Assembly: GCA_030429565.1 (NCBI GenBank)
Contig: JAUIFE010000030.1
Location: 40,384-104,383, forward strand
Direction: 5' to 3'
Source: Holophagae bacterium
Lineage (GTDB): Bacteria; Acidobacteriota; Holophagae; Acanthopleuribacterales; Acanthopleuribacteraceae
Length of the DNA: 64,000 nucleotides
In this document: positions 30,113 through 38,676 of the stretch, piece by piece
Numbering within the stretch: the first letter of the stretch is position 1
How the letters are laid out: every line of letters starts with the position of its first letter
Notes under the pieces: generated by a model
The model's input: only the letters and a program-made list of their open reading frames with translations
The model's database searches: none
Told to the model about the DNA's origin: nothing
Program-made: the position numbers and the translations under genes

Positions 30113-32170
30113 ATGAATTGCGACCAAGCAGCGGACTTCTTGCTGGTACACAGCACCAATTACCCTTACGAACCCTTTTACCCCTACGCCTTGGTGATGG
30201 TCAGCGCGCGTGCGCGCCGCGCCGGTTTACGCGTCAAGCGCTTGGAACTCTCCAACCTCGACCCCGCTGAAACCCAATTTTGGTTGAAGCGCGCTGTCGA
30301 AACCCATCAGCCGCGTATGATTGGTTTTACCCTACGCCAAACCGATTCCTACATCTTCCGCGACTACGTCAATTGCGAAGAAGACCGCTACTATCCCGTC
30401 GCCACCTTGCGCGACAGCATCCGCCAAGTCAAACAGTGGACCGACGCACCCGTCGTCGTCGGTGGTTTTGGGTTCACCTCGGCCGGCATCCAAATCGCCG
30501 AGTACCTGGGTTTGGATTACGGTGTCAAAGGTAGTTGCGATCCCTTTATCGATCACTTCCAAGCTCTCGTCGACCGCCGCAACCTCGCCGAGGTGCCCAA
30601 CCTGATTTACCGTGAGGACGGTCGTTTCAAGCAGAACCGCCGCCTGTTCACCGGCCCCTTCGACGGGCTCGAGTACAACGACGAAATGATCGACGAAATC
30701 ATCGCCTATTACGGTCGCTCGATCACCCACGGCCGCAGCTACCTCGATATGCCGCCTGGCGACGATGTCTGGGGCCCGGGTTTCGATCTCGACGCCCATC
30801 GCCGCAACGTGTTTTTGTCGCTGACACCGACCATTCCGATTGAGGTCTCGCGCGGCTGTCGTTTCCGTTGTTATTTCTGTTCCGAGCCGTTGGTGAAGGG
30901 GCAGAAGGTGTTCACGCGCGACCTGGATTTGGTTGAGGAAGAGATCCGCTTCTTGTTGCGCAAGGACCTGCGCAACTTTTGGTTCATTTGCTCCGAGCTC
31001 AACGCCGGCAGCAGCGAGTTCCCGCTGTTGGTGGCCGAACGCATGATGAAAATCAACGAAGGTTTAGGTGATCGGCCCCTGAACTGGAAGGCCTACCACT
31101 TGCCGCGCTGGATCTCACGCGACGAGTTGGATTTCATGTACCGCTCGGGTTTCACCACCAGTTGGAATGACGTGGTGTCCTACGACAACGATCAGTTGCG
31201 CAAGGGTCGTATTCCGTTTCGCGCCAAACACGCCATCCAGTTCATCAAAGACGACTACGCCATTCGCGAAAAGTACAACAAGCTGCCGCCGCTCGTGTTT
31301 TCGCTATTTTTGGGCGATGCCTTCCTGACGCCCTATTCGTTGAGTGAAACCATGCGCGAGTACAACCGCCATCGCTTGACCGAGACCTGTCGTGGCGGCG
31401 CGGCCATCTGCGGCATGCGCGTGTTTGATTACAAGTACAACAAGATCCCGGAAGAGCAGACGACCACCTTCACGCCGGCGGGCCGCAGCAAGGACGTCGA
31501 TTTGTTGCAGCCGTCGTACCGCGTGCCGCCGGAGGTGATGGCGGACTTCGACGACTACGACGGTGTGTTCGAATTCTACGATTACATCTGCAGCACGCTG
31601 ATCTCGATCAACCATCGCGGCCAAAAAGACTGGCGTTGGTTCCTGGGCTACCACAGTCGCCCGGCAATTATCCTACATATATTAAATAGCCGCGAAGCGA
31701 CGCCGCTGGAGCAGCGTTTGTTGGAAGGCGAGCTGCCGCGCAGCGCGCCGGCGGCGGTGGCGACGCTGCAAAAGCTGCTAACCGCACCGAGCATCGAAGC
31801 ACTCCAGGCCGTGCTCTACCCACTAGAGGGTGGCCGGGTCTTGGCGGCGGAAGTCGCGCGCCTGCTCATGCTGGTGTTGTACGGCCGTTGCTTCGAAGCG
31901 TTCCGCCCGGTGCTCGAATACCTGGGTGTCCCGGTCGGCGCCGACGACGTCGTCGCCTGCACCGAGTACGAGCTGATGGGCATTCTGTACCAACGTTTCG
32001 ACCACGAGGACGCCGTCGTCGACCAAGTCACCGAACAGTTCGGCCTAGACGAAAACGACGCGGCACTGCTGCTGTTGCATCACCTGCTGTTCCAATTCAA
32101 CGTGGTGCTGCGCCCGATCTACAAAAAATGGCTCTACTGCCAACAGGAAGAACCGGTGTTGGTTTCTTGA
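30113..32170 (+). CDS. Cobalamin-binding-type radical SAM protein
   Basis: This is a 685-residue radical SAM enzyme. The N-terminal third (about 1-190) looks like a B12-binding-type Rossmann domain, as in the B12-binding radical SAM class; it includes VHSTNYPYEPFYPYAL and a VVVGGFGFT strand-loop. The cluster-ligating cysteines are in GCRFRCYFCSEP near residues 252-260 (CX3CX2C), inside a TIM-barrel-like region to about 470. The C-terminal 200 residues are helical and not recognised. Members of this class carry out methylations, ring contractions or other radical chemistry on unreactive carbons. The gene is the only plus-strand gene near the PKS operon and shares its high GC content, so a tailoring role on the polyketide is plausible. 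That role is an inference from position. The substrate cannot be read from sequence. Confidence 0.85.
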   Translation: MNCDQAADFLLVHSTNYPYEPFYPYALVMVSARARRAGLRVKRLELSNLDPAETQFWLKRAVETHQPRMIGFTLRQTDSYIFRDYVNCEEDRYYPVATLRDSIRQVKQWTDAPVVVGGFGFTSAGIQIAEYLGLDYGVKGSCDPFIDHFQALVDRRNLAEVPNLIYREDGRFKQNRRLFTGPFDGLEYNDEMIDEIIAYYGRSITHGRSYLDMPPGDDVWGPGFDLDAHRRNVFLSLTPTIPIEVSRGCRFRCYFCSEPLVKGQKVFTRDLDLVEEEIRFLLRKDLRNFWFICSELNAGSSEFPLLVAERMMKINEGLGDRPLNWKAYHLPRWISRDELDFMYRSGFTTSWNDVVSYDNDQLRKGRIPFRAKHAIQFIKDDYAIREKYNKLPPLVFSLFLGDAFLTPYSLSETMREYNRHRLTETCRGGAAICGMRVFDYKYNKIPEEQTTTFTPAGRSKDVDLLQPSYRVPPEVMADFDDYDGVFEFYDYICSTLISINHRGQKDWRWFLGYHSRPAIILHILNSREATPLEQRLLEGELPRSAPAAVATLQKLLTAPSIEALQAVLYPLEGGRVLAAEVARLLMLVLYGRCFEAFRPVLEYLGVPVGADDVVACTEYELMGILYQRFDHEDAVVDQVTEQFGLDENDAALLLLHHLLFQFNVVLRPIYKKWLYCQQEEPVLVS

Positions 32171-32262
32171 GCCCGAGGAAGGTACTGTGGTGGAAGCTTT
32201 TTTATGGCTTCCTGTATGAGCTCTACTTTGTGCGCCCATTTTGTGAATTGAAAAATAGTAGG

Positions 32263-32279
32263 AACACTAGTGTTTTTTT
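32263..32279 (+). terminator. Possible weak terminator for the radical SAM gene
   Basis: AACACTAGTGTT is a perfect self-complementary 12-mer followed by a run of T on the plus strand. It lies in the short convergent gap after the radical SAM stop and overlaps the last codons of the DUF4435 gene. The stem has no natural loop, so folding strength is doubtful. Confidence 0.3.
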
Positions 32280-33274
32280 GTATCTGATCGAGTACTTATT
32301 GAGCTGAAGATTTGTGTGAGAACAGGGTCTATTTGTTTCTCGATATAAATTCTATCGGCTAAGCGGTCTGGTTCAAGCTTCTTATTGAAAAGCTTAATTA
32401 CCTCTTTGCCCTCGATAATGCGGGATATTCTTTCCCAACGATCTAGATAAGTTACAGCTTCCTTGTGATCGAAAGTAGCAATTTCTTCTATTTTTTCTTT
32501 GAATTTTTCTTCGGTAATGTTAGCTATGGATTGCATAGTCGATTCAAGTAAAGACGCATCCTGTTCTGTGGCGGTTCGAATATTTTTGCGGATTGATGCT
32601 TGGTCTCTTAAATAACCTATGCAGAGATTCTGGATGATTGAGGCATCGCTAGCTTGGAAAGAAAGGTGAGAGAATTCGGTTCTCAACAGATTTAGAGGTT
32701 TGATTTGAATGTTGTTGAAATCCGTTTGGATTCTTGATAGATCCTTGTTGATTTCCTTGATCCAGATGTTCGCTGCTTGAATTGGGATGTTGCAAAGACC
32801 GATGTGCGTGAGCCGTTCGGCTGCTCTTTCTTCTCCGTTATCATGATCGAAGTCAGCTCTTAGTATTATTGCGTCTTCATGGTGGACACAAGTAGGGTTA
32901 AGGAGATAGTTTTCTAGCTCCCAGCGATGGAGAAAATAGAGGTTGTTCCTTAAGGGCATTGCTTTGAAAAATTGCTCATCGTTGGTTTCAAGAAGTAAAT
33001 CACGTTGATTTAGATCAAGTAGCGTGTCGCGATCCAGAAGACCGTAATCTTGCGCGGTACCGTGCTCCTTTAGGAATGAGATGACTTTACTGGAGCCTCC
33101 GCCGTTATCGTCTGAATTTGGAGGGGTTTCTATGGTCCAGTTGTAGGCAGCAGTACCAAAGCGGAAAAAATGGTGATAAATGCGTTTATCACTTCTTCCC
33201 TCAACAAAAAGGCGGGATCGGTTAAGGAATTTTTGACGGGCACGATTATTTGATTTGGACTTAAGGGTTGCCAT
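32267..33274 (-). CDS. DUF4435 (TOPRIM-type) protein, AriB-like
   Basis: This 335-residue protein is the last gene of the dnd-type operon; its ATG has AGGAG upstream, 12 bases after the AAA gene's stop. The N-terminus has the acidic TOPRIM-like signature LFVEGRSDKRIY (near residue 24), then GLLDRD (near 80) and the characteristic DUF4435 motif ELENYLLNP (near 117). In the PARIS system a DUF4435 protein (AriB) is a toxic TOPRIM nuclease held by an AAA ATPase (AriA) and released when phage anti-restriction proteins are sensed. The gene order here, ATPase then DUF4435, matches that pair. I infer that this is the effector of an abortive-infection module. Whether it cuts tRNA, DNA or something else is unknown. 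Other ATPase/TOPRIM systems such as OLD-family pairs are the alternative. Confidence 0.82.
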   Translation of the reverse strand: MATLKSKSNNRARQKFLNRSRLFVEGRSDKRIYHHFFRFGTAAYNWTIETPPNSDDNGGGSSKVISFLKEHGTAQDYGLLDRDTLLDLNQRDLLLETNDEQFFKAMPLRNNLYFLHRWELENYLLNPTCVHHEDAIILRADFDHDNGEERAAERLTHIGLCNIPIQAANIWIKEINKDLSRIQTDFNNIQIKPLNLLRTEFSHLSFQASDASIIQNLCIGYLRDQASIRKNIRTATEQDASLLESTMQSIANITEEKFKEKIEEIATFDHKEAVTYLDRWERISRIIEGKEVIKLFNKKLEPDRLADRIYIEKQIDPVLTQIFSSISTRSDTKKH

Positions 33275-33286
33275 ATTAATCAGCTC

Positions 33287-34474
33287 CTAGGTCAGGTTGT
33301 CTTCAATGATAAAGCCGCCTTTGACAAGGCCCTCCTCTTCACGCTCATAATCGAAGGCATCAAAAACTTCCAAAGAATGGGAAGAGAAAATAAACGTTAA
33401 GCTTGGAAAACTGATAGCCATTTCTCGAATGAGGAGGTAAGCGAGTCGCTGCCAGTTTGGGTGCAAATGAACTCCGATTTCATCGATAAGAACTAGAGTC
33501 TTTCCTGTCATTTCTGCGGGAATTCGTAGCATCAGTTGAAGAATACTTTTCTCGCCACTGCTTAGCCGATCAAGTCGGTGGTTCTGTCCATCGACCCGAA
33601 TAATGGCCTCTGGGGGATAGGCCTTAGTTCCTGTTAGTTTCTTGCGCTTTTGATAGACTATTTCAAAGAATTTTTCATTGAGTATTCTCATGGTTTTTTC
33701 AAGGAGTTGAGTGCCATTGTTGGCATCGAGCCATTTAAGCCAAACCAATAATTGATCAGGTGAATCATTCCAGGAGACACTGCCACGATCAAATGTCCTG
33801 ACAGGAGTGTAACCACGGCCTGTGGGGACAGAAATAGGGCGCTCTGCTTTAGAATCAATGTGAAGAATGTCGCGATAAGCAGTGAAATAAATGAGTTTAG
33901 GAACCCGTAAGCCTTCATCTTGAACTTCAAGTGGCTGCTTGCCAATATTTTCTGATATGAGATCCTGGAGATCTAGGACCCAGTTGTTTTCGTCTATGAG
34001 CGTTCTACTAAATCTTCGGCCCTGCTTTTCAAAACCAAGAACACAGTGTTCACTGGCGTCGTACCTTTGAAGATCTTCCTGATCCCAGGATTTGAGAGAC
34101 CAAGGAGCTATTCCACCCGCTGCAATGGTGAAGATTATACGGCTCTTCTCCTCAGGTGTCACAAGTGTAAGCAATAGATCCCATTGGGCTCTTCCTCGAC
34201 CCTCTTCTAAGTCCTCATGACCTAATTCATCCGAATAGAACACCCCTTTCTCGATATATAGCTGATCTTTATCTAAAAGTCCCATTAAATGTGTCATTAT
34301 TTCTAGTAATGTAGTTTTGCCTTTTCCGTTGGCTGACATAAGCATGAATAAATTGCATGGGCTGTTTTGTTCGCTTGTGAAGTCAATTTCTTCTAGGTTT
34401 TCTTGGAATGGGCCTACTCTGTCTAGAGTTAAGAATAGGGGCTCGAATCCTTCCACTGTGAGTTTGCGTTCCAT
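33287..34474 (-). CDS. AAA/ABC-type ATPase paired with DUF4435 protein, AriA-like
   Basis: This is a 395-residue ATPase with the layout of the AAA_15/AAA_21 families. It has Walker A SANGKGKTT near residue 48, the ABC-like signature LSSGEKSILQL near 305, Walker B LVLIDEIGVHLHP near 330 and a switch-type FSSHSLEVFDA near the C-terminus. AGGAGA precedes the ATG, 9 bases after the FtsK-like gene. Its immediate downstream partner is the DUF4435 protein, which is the arrangement of PARIS AriA/AriB. In PARIS the ATPase assembles as a scaffold that sequesters the effector and senses a viral trigger. Its place inside a DNA-phosphorothioation operon suggests it could guard that system, but this is inference. 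Length is close to that of known AriA-type proteins. Confidence 0.82.
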   Translation of the reverse strand: MERKLTVEGFEPLFLTLDRVGPFQENLEEIDFTSEQNSPCNLFMLMSANGKGKTTLLEIMTHLMGLLDKDQLYIEKGVFYSDELGHEDLEEGRGRAQWDLLLTLVTPEEKSRIIFTIAAGGIAPWSLKSWDQEDLQRYDASEHCVLGFEKQGRRFSRTLIDENNWVLDLQDLISENIGKQPLEVQDEGLRVPKLIYFTAYRDILHIDSKAERPISVPTGRGYTPVRTFDRGSVSWNDSPDQLLVWLKWLDANNGTQLLEKTMRILNEKFFEIVYQKRKKLTGTKAYPPEAIIRVDGQNHRLDRLSSGEKSILQLMLRIPAEMTGKTLVLIDEIGVHLHPNWQRLAYLLIREMAISFPSLTFIFSSHSLEVFDAFDYEREEEGLVKGGFIIEDNLT

Positions 34475-34483
34475 TTGATTCTC

Positions 34484-35962
34484 CTAAAACTTCTGCGCCC
34501 TATTCAAAACTTCATCTATAGTGACACTAGCACCTAAGAGGCGTATCGGTGCTTGAGAATCGATTTTCACTAGCATATCACCTTTGCCTGTTAATCGTTC
34601 TGCGCCTTCTTCATCTAAAATAATCTTCGATTCGGTTGATTTTTGAACCATCAAAGCTATTCGGTAAGGCGCATTGGAACGCAGTTTTCCGTCAAAAGTG
34701 GCTGCATCAGGTCTTTGTGTCGCCAATACTAAATGAATTCCAGCTGCTCGACTCATCTGGGCTACTCTAATGAGTTCGTCTTCAATTAATTTCTCTCGCG
34801 AAATAAGGTCTGCTAGTTCTTCTACGAAAACGACCAGTCGGGGAAAAGGTTGGACGTTGCACTCGGTAGCGGCTGTCAAGCTGCTAAAACCCAGTTCTTT
34901 GAGCTTATTCATTCGAGAGTCCATCTCTTCGCGGATTTCACGAATTATGTCAAGTATCTCCCGAGGAGAAGTGAATACCTTATTCTTGAACAGATGCGGG
35001 AGTGAGGACAGTGAAGAAAATTCAACTTTTTTGGGGTCGATAAGACAGACCATAAGGCTCTTAGGTGAAACCAAACGAACAAGTGCGAATAAGATCATCC
35101 TCAAGCACATGCTTTTGCCGCTTCCTGTTGCCCCGCCAACAAGTAAATGGGGTGCTTCAGCCAAATCAAAACCAAAAGGTTTGCCCTCGACATTGACACC
35201 AGGCCAGACTGGAAGAATCCATTGGTTGGGGTTTTTCTGTTCTAAGCGGCGGAAAAGTTCATCTCCGCTAACAGGTCTCCAAGTATCTTGGGTTCTTGGA
35301 ATATCGAGGCTTACGGTGAGAGGCTCGCTAGTTTGATCTAACAATGGCTGGCGGTCTTTGAGACCTAATTGAATAGTTAATAAGTTTAGTTTTTTATTTA
35401 AAGAATTGTATTGATCTGCGTTTTGGAGCTTTATGTAGTATCTGGATATTCGGGGTCCGTCAATTCGCTTATTGATAGTGCAGGCCACTCCCAGGCTTTG
35501 AAGTGTGATCTCAAGATTGTCTTGTTCTTCTTTTGACTCTTGGTGTGATTCTGGCGTGTCGTCAAAGAGCGTGTGTAATAGATACTGATGTATGTTGTTG
35601 TTGGCTTCGATCTGGAGTTGTAGTTCGTGTAACCCTCGGCGTATGTGGGCTTGTAAAATACTTGTGAACAAAGCGGTCTCATTGAAGAGGTCTATATTAT
35701 GAAGGACCGAAAGTAGGCTTTTATATGCATAAGTATGGTCTTCGGAGTTTTTCTTTCCTGCTCCGGTGACTTGTGGTGGCTTGTATGAAGAACCCTTTTG
35801 TTCGGGTTTGTTGCTCCATTCTGGATCGGGGATTTTGGTGATCTTTAAGGATATGGATAAAGCAAGCCGGAGAATGTAGTATTTTGGGATGTTTTGATCA
35901 AACTGTTTTGATAATTGTAAAATGGTGTGTTCGTCTGTTCTGCTTGTGCGGATATCGGCCAC
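34484..35962 (-). CDS. DndE-like domain fused to FtsK/SpoIIIE-type DNA translocase
   Basis: This is a 492-residue protein starting at GTG directly behind the SMC-like gene, with GGAGGA at good spacing. The C-terminal 270 residues are an FtsK/SpoIIIE motor: Walker A VGGATGSGKS (near 278), Walker B RLVVFVEELADL (near 375) and the FtsK-type LATQRPDAATFDGKLRSNAP. The N-terminal 120 residues can be aligned by eye with DndE of the same operon: YILRLALSISL matches ILCRWAFCFSL, and LLSVLHNIDLFNET / LQAHIRRGLHEL match LLKQRAKIDGYDEN / FKTHLNRGIGYM. DndE family proteins bind nicked duplex DNA. I infer a motor targeted by a DndE-like DNA-binding module, probably part of a restriction-like executor acting with the adjacent DndD-like ATPase. 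It lacks the membrane segments of cell-division FtsK and is much shorter. Confidence 0.85.
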   Translation of the reverse strand: MADIRTSRTDEHTILQLSKQFDQNIPKYYILRLALSISLKITKIPDPEWSNKPEQKGSSYKPPQVTGAGKKNSEDHTYAYKSLLSVLHNIDLFNETALFTSILQAHIRRGLHELQLQIEANNNIHQYLLHTLFDDTPESHQESKEEQDNLEITLQSLGVACTINKRIDGPRISRYYIKLQNADQYNSLNKKLNLLTIQLGLKDRQPLLDQTSEPLTVSLDIPRTQDTWRPVSGDELFRRLEQKNPNQWILPVWPGVNVEGKPFGFDLAEAPHLLVGGATGSGKSMCLRMILFALVRLVSPKSLMVCLIDPKKVEFSSLSSLPHLFKNKVFTSPREILDIIREIREEMDSRMNKLKELGFSSLTAATECNVQPFPRLVVFVEELADLISREKLIEDELIRVAQMSRAAGIHLVLATQRPDAATFDGKLRSNAPYRIALMVQKSTESKIILDEEGAERLTGKGDMLVKIDSQAPIRLLGASVTIDEVLNRAQKF

Positions 35963-35963
35963 A

Positions 35964-38033
35964 TCATTCCTCCGGTTCTATAAATGGTGAAGTGTAGCTG
36001 AGTTCTGTGTTTGTCCCGTTTGTGTTTTTGAGAGTGATTGTTTTGTAAATGTTGTCTTTGATGATGTTGAATTTGCTTAAGTTGAGTTCGGAGTCTGTTG
36101 GGAGAATGATGACCTGTTGACTAGCTTTAGGATAATACTCCTTAAGAAGAGCCTCCTGGTTTCCTCGATCAATTCTTGCGAGTGGTGTGTCAATAACAAG
36201 GGGGTAATTTCTACCTGCTAGTTGCTGTAAGGTCCAGACCAAAGAAGTGGCAATTAGTTGTTTCATGCCTGATGAGATGCTGGCGCCGCCGATAATTGCG
36301 CCTTCTCTGTCGAATAATTCCCATGTGAAGTTTTCAGGTTTTAGTATGATTTTTGCTATTTGTTTGTGTGAGGTCATAATGCATTGGAACTTCTGGTTGA
36401 TGACATCGTTTAAGCGTGTTGAGGCTTCCTTTTTATACTGGTTTTTGAGGTTGCTGAATGATCTCTGAAGAGATTTAGCTTTGTGCCATGCTTTTTCTGC
36501 ATTGTCGCTAAATGTAATTTCTTCTCTTAAAGTGTCGCTCTCTTTTTGGAGCTTGTTAATGCGGTCTGTTAGAGCTTTGCTGTTGTATTCAGTTTTGAAG
36601 CTTTCCAGTTCTGTTTCTTTTTTACCGATCTCTCTGCTAAGGGTAGACAGTTTTTCGTGGAGAGCTTTGATTTTTTCGTCTTTTGCCTGGGGGTTTTGCG
36701 TTGTGGTATTATATACTAGTTCGTTTTCGATTTCTTTGATCTTTATAGGTGCTTCGTGTGCGGTAGTAAGTGCTTCTGTTAGTTGTTTTCTTTTGTGTTT
36801 GTCTTCGAGGAAAATTGCGAGTTGTGTAGAGGTGATTCTTGCTATGCTTTGGGGGATGTTTATGAGGCTTTTGTTTAGTTCTGAAAAACCTTCGAGTTTT
36901 TCATTGAGTGCTCTTTCTAGCTTGTTGTTGTAGAAATTTTTCTGGTCGAGAGTTAAGGGGACTTCCGAATGCGGGCTGAAAACAAAAACTCTAGATGGGA
37001 TTTCTTCTTTTAACTCTTTCAGAAGATCGATTTGACTTGCATTATCGCTTAAAGTAATGGATGTGAGTTCTGTTAAGGCTCTTTCTGTAAGATTTCGGTT
37101 TGTAAGTAGTGGTAATTCTGACATGAGTTGGCATATTGTGTCATTTGCATTTTGAAGTTTTTCAACTAGGGTTTCTTTTTTTGAGCTGTAATCGATAGTG
37201 GTGTTTTTGGAGGTAGTTTGTGTTAGTGTTTCTAGGTCTCTTTTTGTTTTGGCTAAGTCATTATTTAGGTCTTCAAGTTCGTGTTTTAAAAAAGCATGCT
37301 TGTTTTTAGAGTCTGATTGTTTCCTTTTTGTTTTTGTGATTTCGAGATTGATCTGGTCGAACCGCTCTCGGGTTTCATCACTAGTGAAGTGTTTTTTCTT
37401 TTCGTTGGCGATTTTTTTTAGGGTGTCAATAATTAGATCGAATTTGTGTAGCCCGAGAAGCTTTTCTATTTGCTTTTCTCGAGACCGCTCGCTGCTTTGA
37501 GCTAAAAAGGAAATCTTTTCCCCGTCAAAAAAGAAAAACGGCATGAAATCCATTGGGAGAACCGATTCCAGGTAATCCTGAGCCTGTTTTTCTGATAATC
37601 TCTCTCTCTTGATTCCTGTGTCTATAATGACCGTGAGTTTTCCGTTAAGGTCAGCTCCTGAATCTACATCTAAGCGCCAGACTCTCGATGCCGTGACTGA
37701 ATTACCGTCATCGTCTTCCCAGTCTATGCTTATATAGCATTTGTATTCTTCCGATGTACGTGCTTCCTGATTGAGTATCCCATACCAATCAGGAAGATTT
37801 CCTTGGGTGAAGCTTTTTATGGAGAGTTTTCTTCCGGGAAGGGCTTCATTTAAAAGTTCATCGTTCGGGCCATGAAAAAGCAACTTGATACTGTTTAGAA
37901 AGCTTGTTTTTCCGAAGCCGTTACGTCCGAAAATTAAAACGATGTTTTTGTTACTAGCGCTTGGTTTCTTTAAGTTGAATTCTACATCTTTGTATGAGAA
38001 AAGATTTTTAATCTTGATCGTTTTGAAAAACAT
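35964..38033 (-). CDS. SMC-like ATPase, second DndD-type protein
   Basis: This 689-residue protein has the architecture of DndD/SMC-Rad50 ATPases. Walker A GRNGFGKTSFLNS is near residue 37 and is followed by a long coiled-coil region (about 200-570). The ABC signature ISSGMKQLIA is near 595, and the Walker B region YPLVIDTPLARIDR is near 620. It shares detailed motifs with the DndD encoded three genes upstream: FFFFDGEKI against FFFDSEKI, and YYPKASQQVIILPTDSE against YYPNASHQVILLSTDEE. This makes it a paralogue rather than a general SMC protein. It is separated by one base from the DndE-FtsK gene downstream. I infer that the two proteins form a complex parallel to DndD-DndE, used to recognise or attack unmodified DNA. 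A direct role in sulfur insertion is the alternative. Confidence 0.85.
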   Translation of the reverse strand: MFFKTIKIKNLFSYKDVEFNLKKPSASNKNIVLIFGRNGFGKTSFLNSIKLLFHGPNDELLNEALPGRKLSIKSFTQGNLPDWYGILNQEARTSEEYKCYISIDWEDDDGNSVTASRVWRLDVDSGADLNGKLTVIIDTGIKRERLSEKQAQDYLESVLPMDFMPFFFFDGEKISFLAQSSERSREKQIEKLLGLHKFDLIIDTLKKIANEKKKHFTSDETRERFDQINLEITKTKRKQSDSKNKHAFLKHELEDLNNDLAKTKRDLETLTQTTSKNTTIDYSSKKETLVEKLQNANDTICQLMSELPLLTNRNLTERALTELTSITLSDNASQIDLLKELKEEIPSRVFVFSPHSEVPLTLDQKNFYNNKLERALNEKLEGFSELNKSLINIPQSIARITSTQLAIFLEDKHKRKQLTEALTTAHEAPIKIKEIENELVYNTTTQNPQAKDEKIKALHEKLSTLSREIGKKETELESFKTEYNSKALTDRINKLQKESDTLREEITFSDNAEKAWHKAKSLQRSFSNLKNQYKKEASTRLNDVINQKFQCIMTSHKQIAKIILKPENFTWELFDREGAIIGGASISSGMKQLIATSLVWTLQQLAGRNYPLVIDTPLARIDRGNQEALLKEYYPKASQQVIILPTDSELNLSKFNIIKDNIYKTITLKNTNGTNTELSYTSPFIEPEE

Positions 38034-38051
38034 GATTAAATTCTACTTGAG

Positions 38052-38309
38052 TTATTTATGCTTTTGTGTGCTGTCTGTGTTCTGAGTGATGATCCTGTCG
38101 AGGTCTCGTTTGTATTGTTGGTGTACGCCGCGAAAATGCCATATGCTATATGCTTTATCCATCAACTTCATTGTTTCTCGAAAGGCTTGCTGTGTGGCCT
38201 CATCTTTGTTAGCTAGTTCTTTTTCAATGAGTTGGTCTCTGATTTTCAGAAGTTCAGACAAAAAAACCTCACATCGTTTCGTTAGATCATGCTGAGAATG
38301 GACTTGCAA
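38052..38309 (-). CDS. Small unrecognised helical protein between dndE and the second DndD-like gene
   Basis: This is an 85-residue reading frame starting at TTG, overlapping the end of dndE by 23 bases and ending 18 bases before the second DndD-like gene. The only weak support for the start is an AGG upstream; the reading frame has no earlier start outside dndE. The sequence is charged and appears fully alpha-helical (SELLKIRDQLIEKELANKD, ending in DLDRIITQN). I do not recognise the family. Its position at the junction between the modification genes and the executor genes suggests a small accessory or bridging subunit. It could also be a short antitoxin-like or regulatory protein. The tight packing of the operon favours a real gene over chance. 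Confidence 0.6.
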   Translation of the reverse strand: MQVHSQHDLTKRCEVFLSELLKIRDQLIEKELANKDEATQQAFRETMKLMDKAYSIWHFRGVHQQYKRDLDRIITQNTDSTQKHK

Positions 38310-38676
38310 TGAAGCCTAGGAATGTCTCTAGGTCTCTTGGGTCTCTGGCGAACATATAACCAATACCACGATTCAAGTGTGTTTTGAAACACTCATTTAG
38401 CTCTTTGGGGTTATTTTCGTCGTAGCCGTCTATTTTCGCCCTTTGTTTCAGCAAGGCGAGGTAAATCGCTTGCTGATCGCCGGCAAAAGTTTTCCACGTC
38501 ATTTCGACGTTGCTGTCGGTTGGAATGGTGACCCTGGGCGGAGTTTCCTGTTCCGCAAGGGAAAAGCAAAAAGCCCAGCGACAGAGGATGTTCCAATTCA
38601 TGATACCGGTTGTTCGCTTCAGTGCGACAAGTTGGTCTTTTTCGCGTTGGGAGAGTTTGATTGTTTCAAAAGGCAT
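38287..38676 (-). CDS. dndE: DNA sulfur modification protein DndE
   Basis: This 129-residue protein belongs to the DndE family. It begins MPFETIKLSQREKDQL, continues with LKRTTGIMNWNILCRWAFC, and has the C-terminal motif FKTHLNRGIGYM, all typical of DndE. The ATG chosen lies inside the 3' end of dndD (11-base overlap) and has AGAGG upstream. A longer frame would add 19 residues without family similarity and without a ribosome-binding site. DndE is a small tetrameric protein that binds nicked double-stranded DNA and is needed for phosphorothioate modification with DndC and DndD. Its length is close to the usual 110-130 residues. The presence of a second DndE-like domain in the FtsK-type protein of the same operon is unusual. 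Confidence 0.93.
   Translation of the reverse strand: MPFETIKLSQREKDQLVALKRTTGIMNWNILCRWAFCFSLAEQETPPRVTIPTDSNVEMTWKTFAGDQQAIYLALLKQRAKIDGYDENNPKELNECFKTHLNRGIGYMFARDPRDLETFLGFIASPFSA

Noticed and set aside
32192..32212. GGAAGC...GCTTCC inverted repeat after the radical SAM gene
   Set aside because: A 6-bp stem with a 9-base AT loop and no following T run on either strand is too weak to call a terminator.
34484..35962. Cell-division FtsK
   Set aside because: It has no membrane segments and no gamma domain, is short, and sits within a dnd operon; the motor is shared but the role differs.
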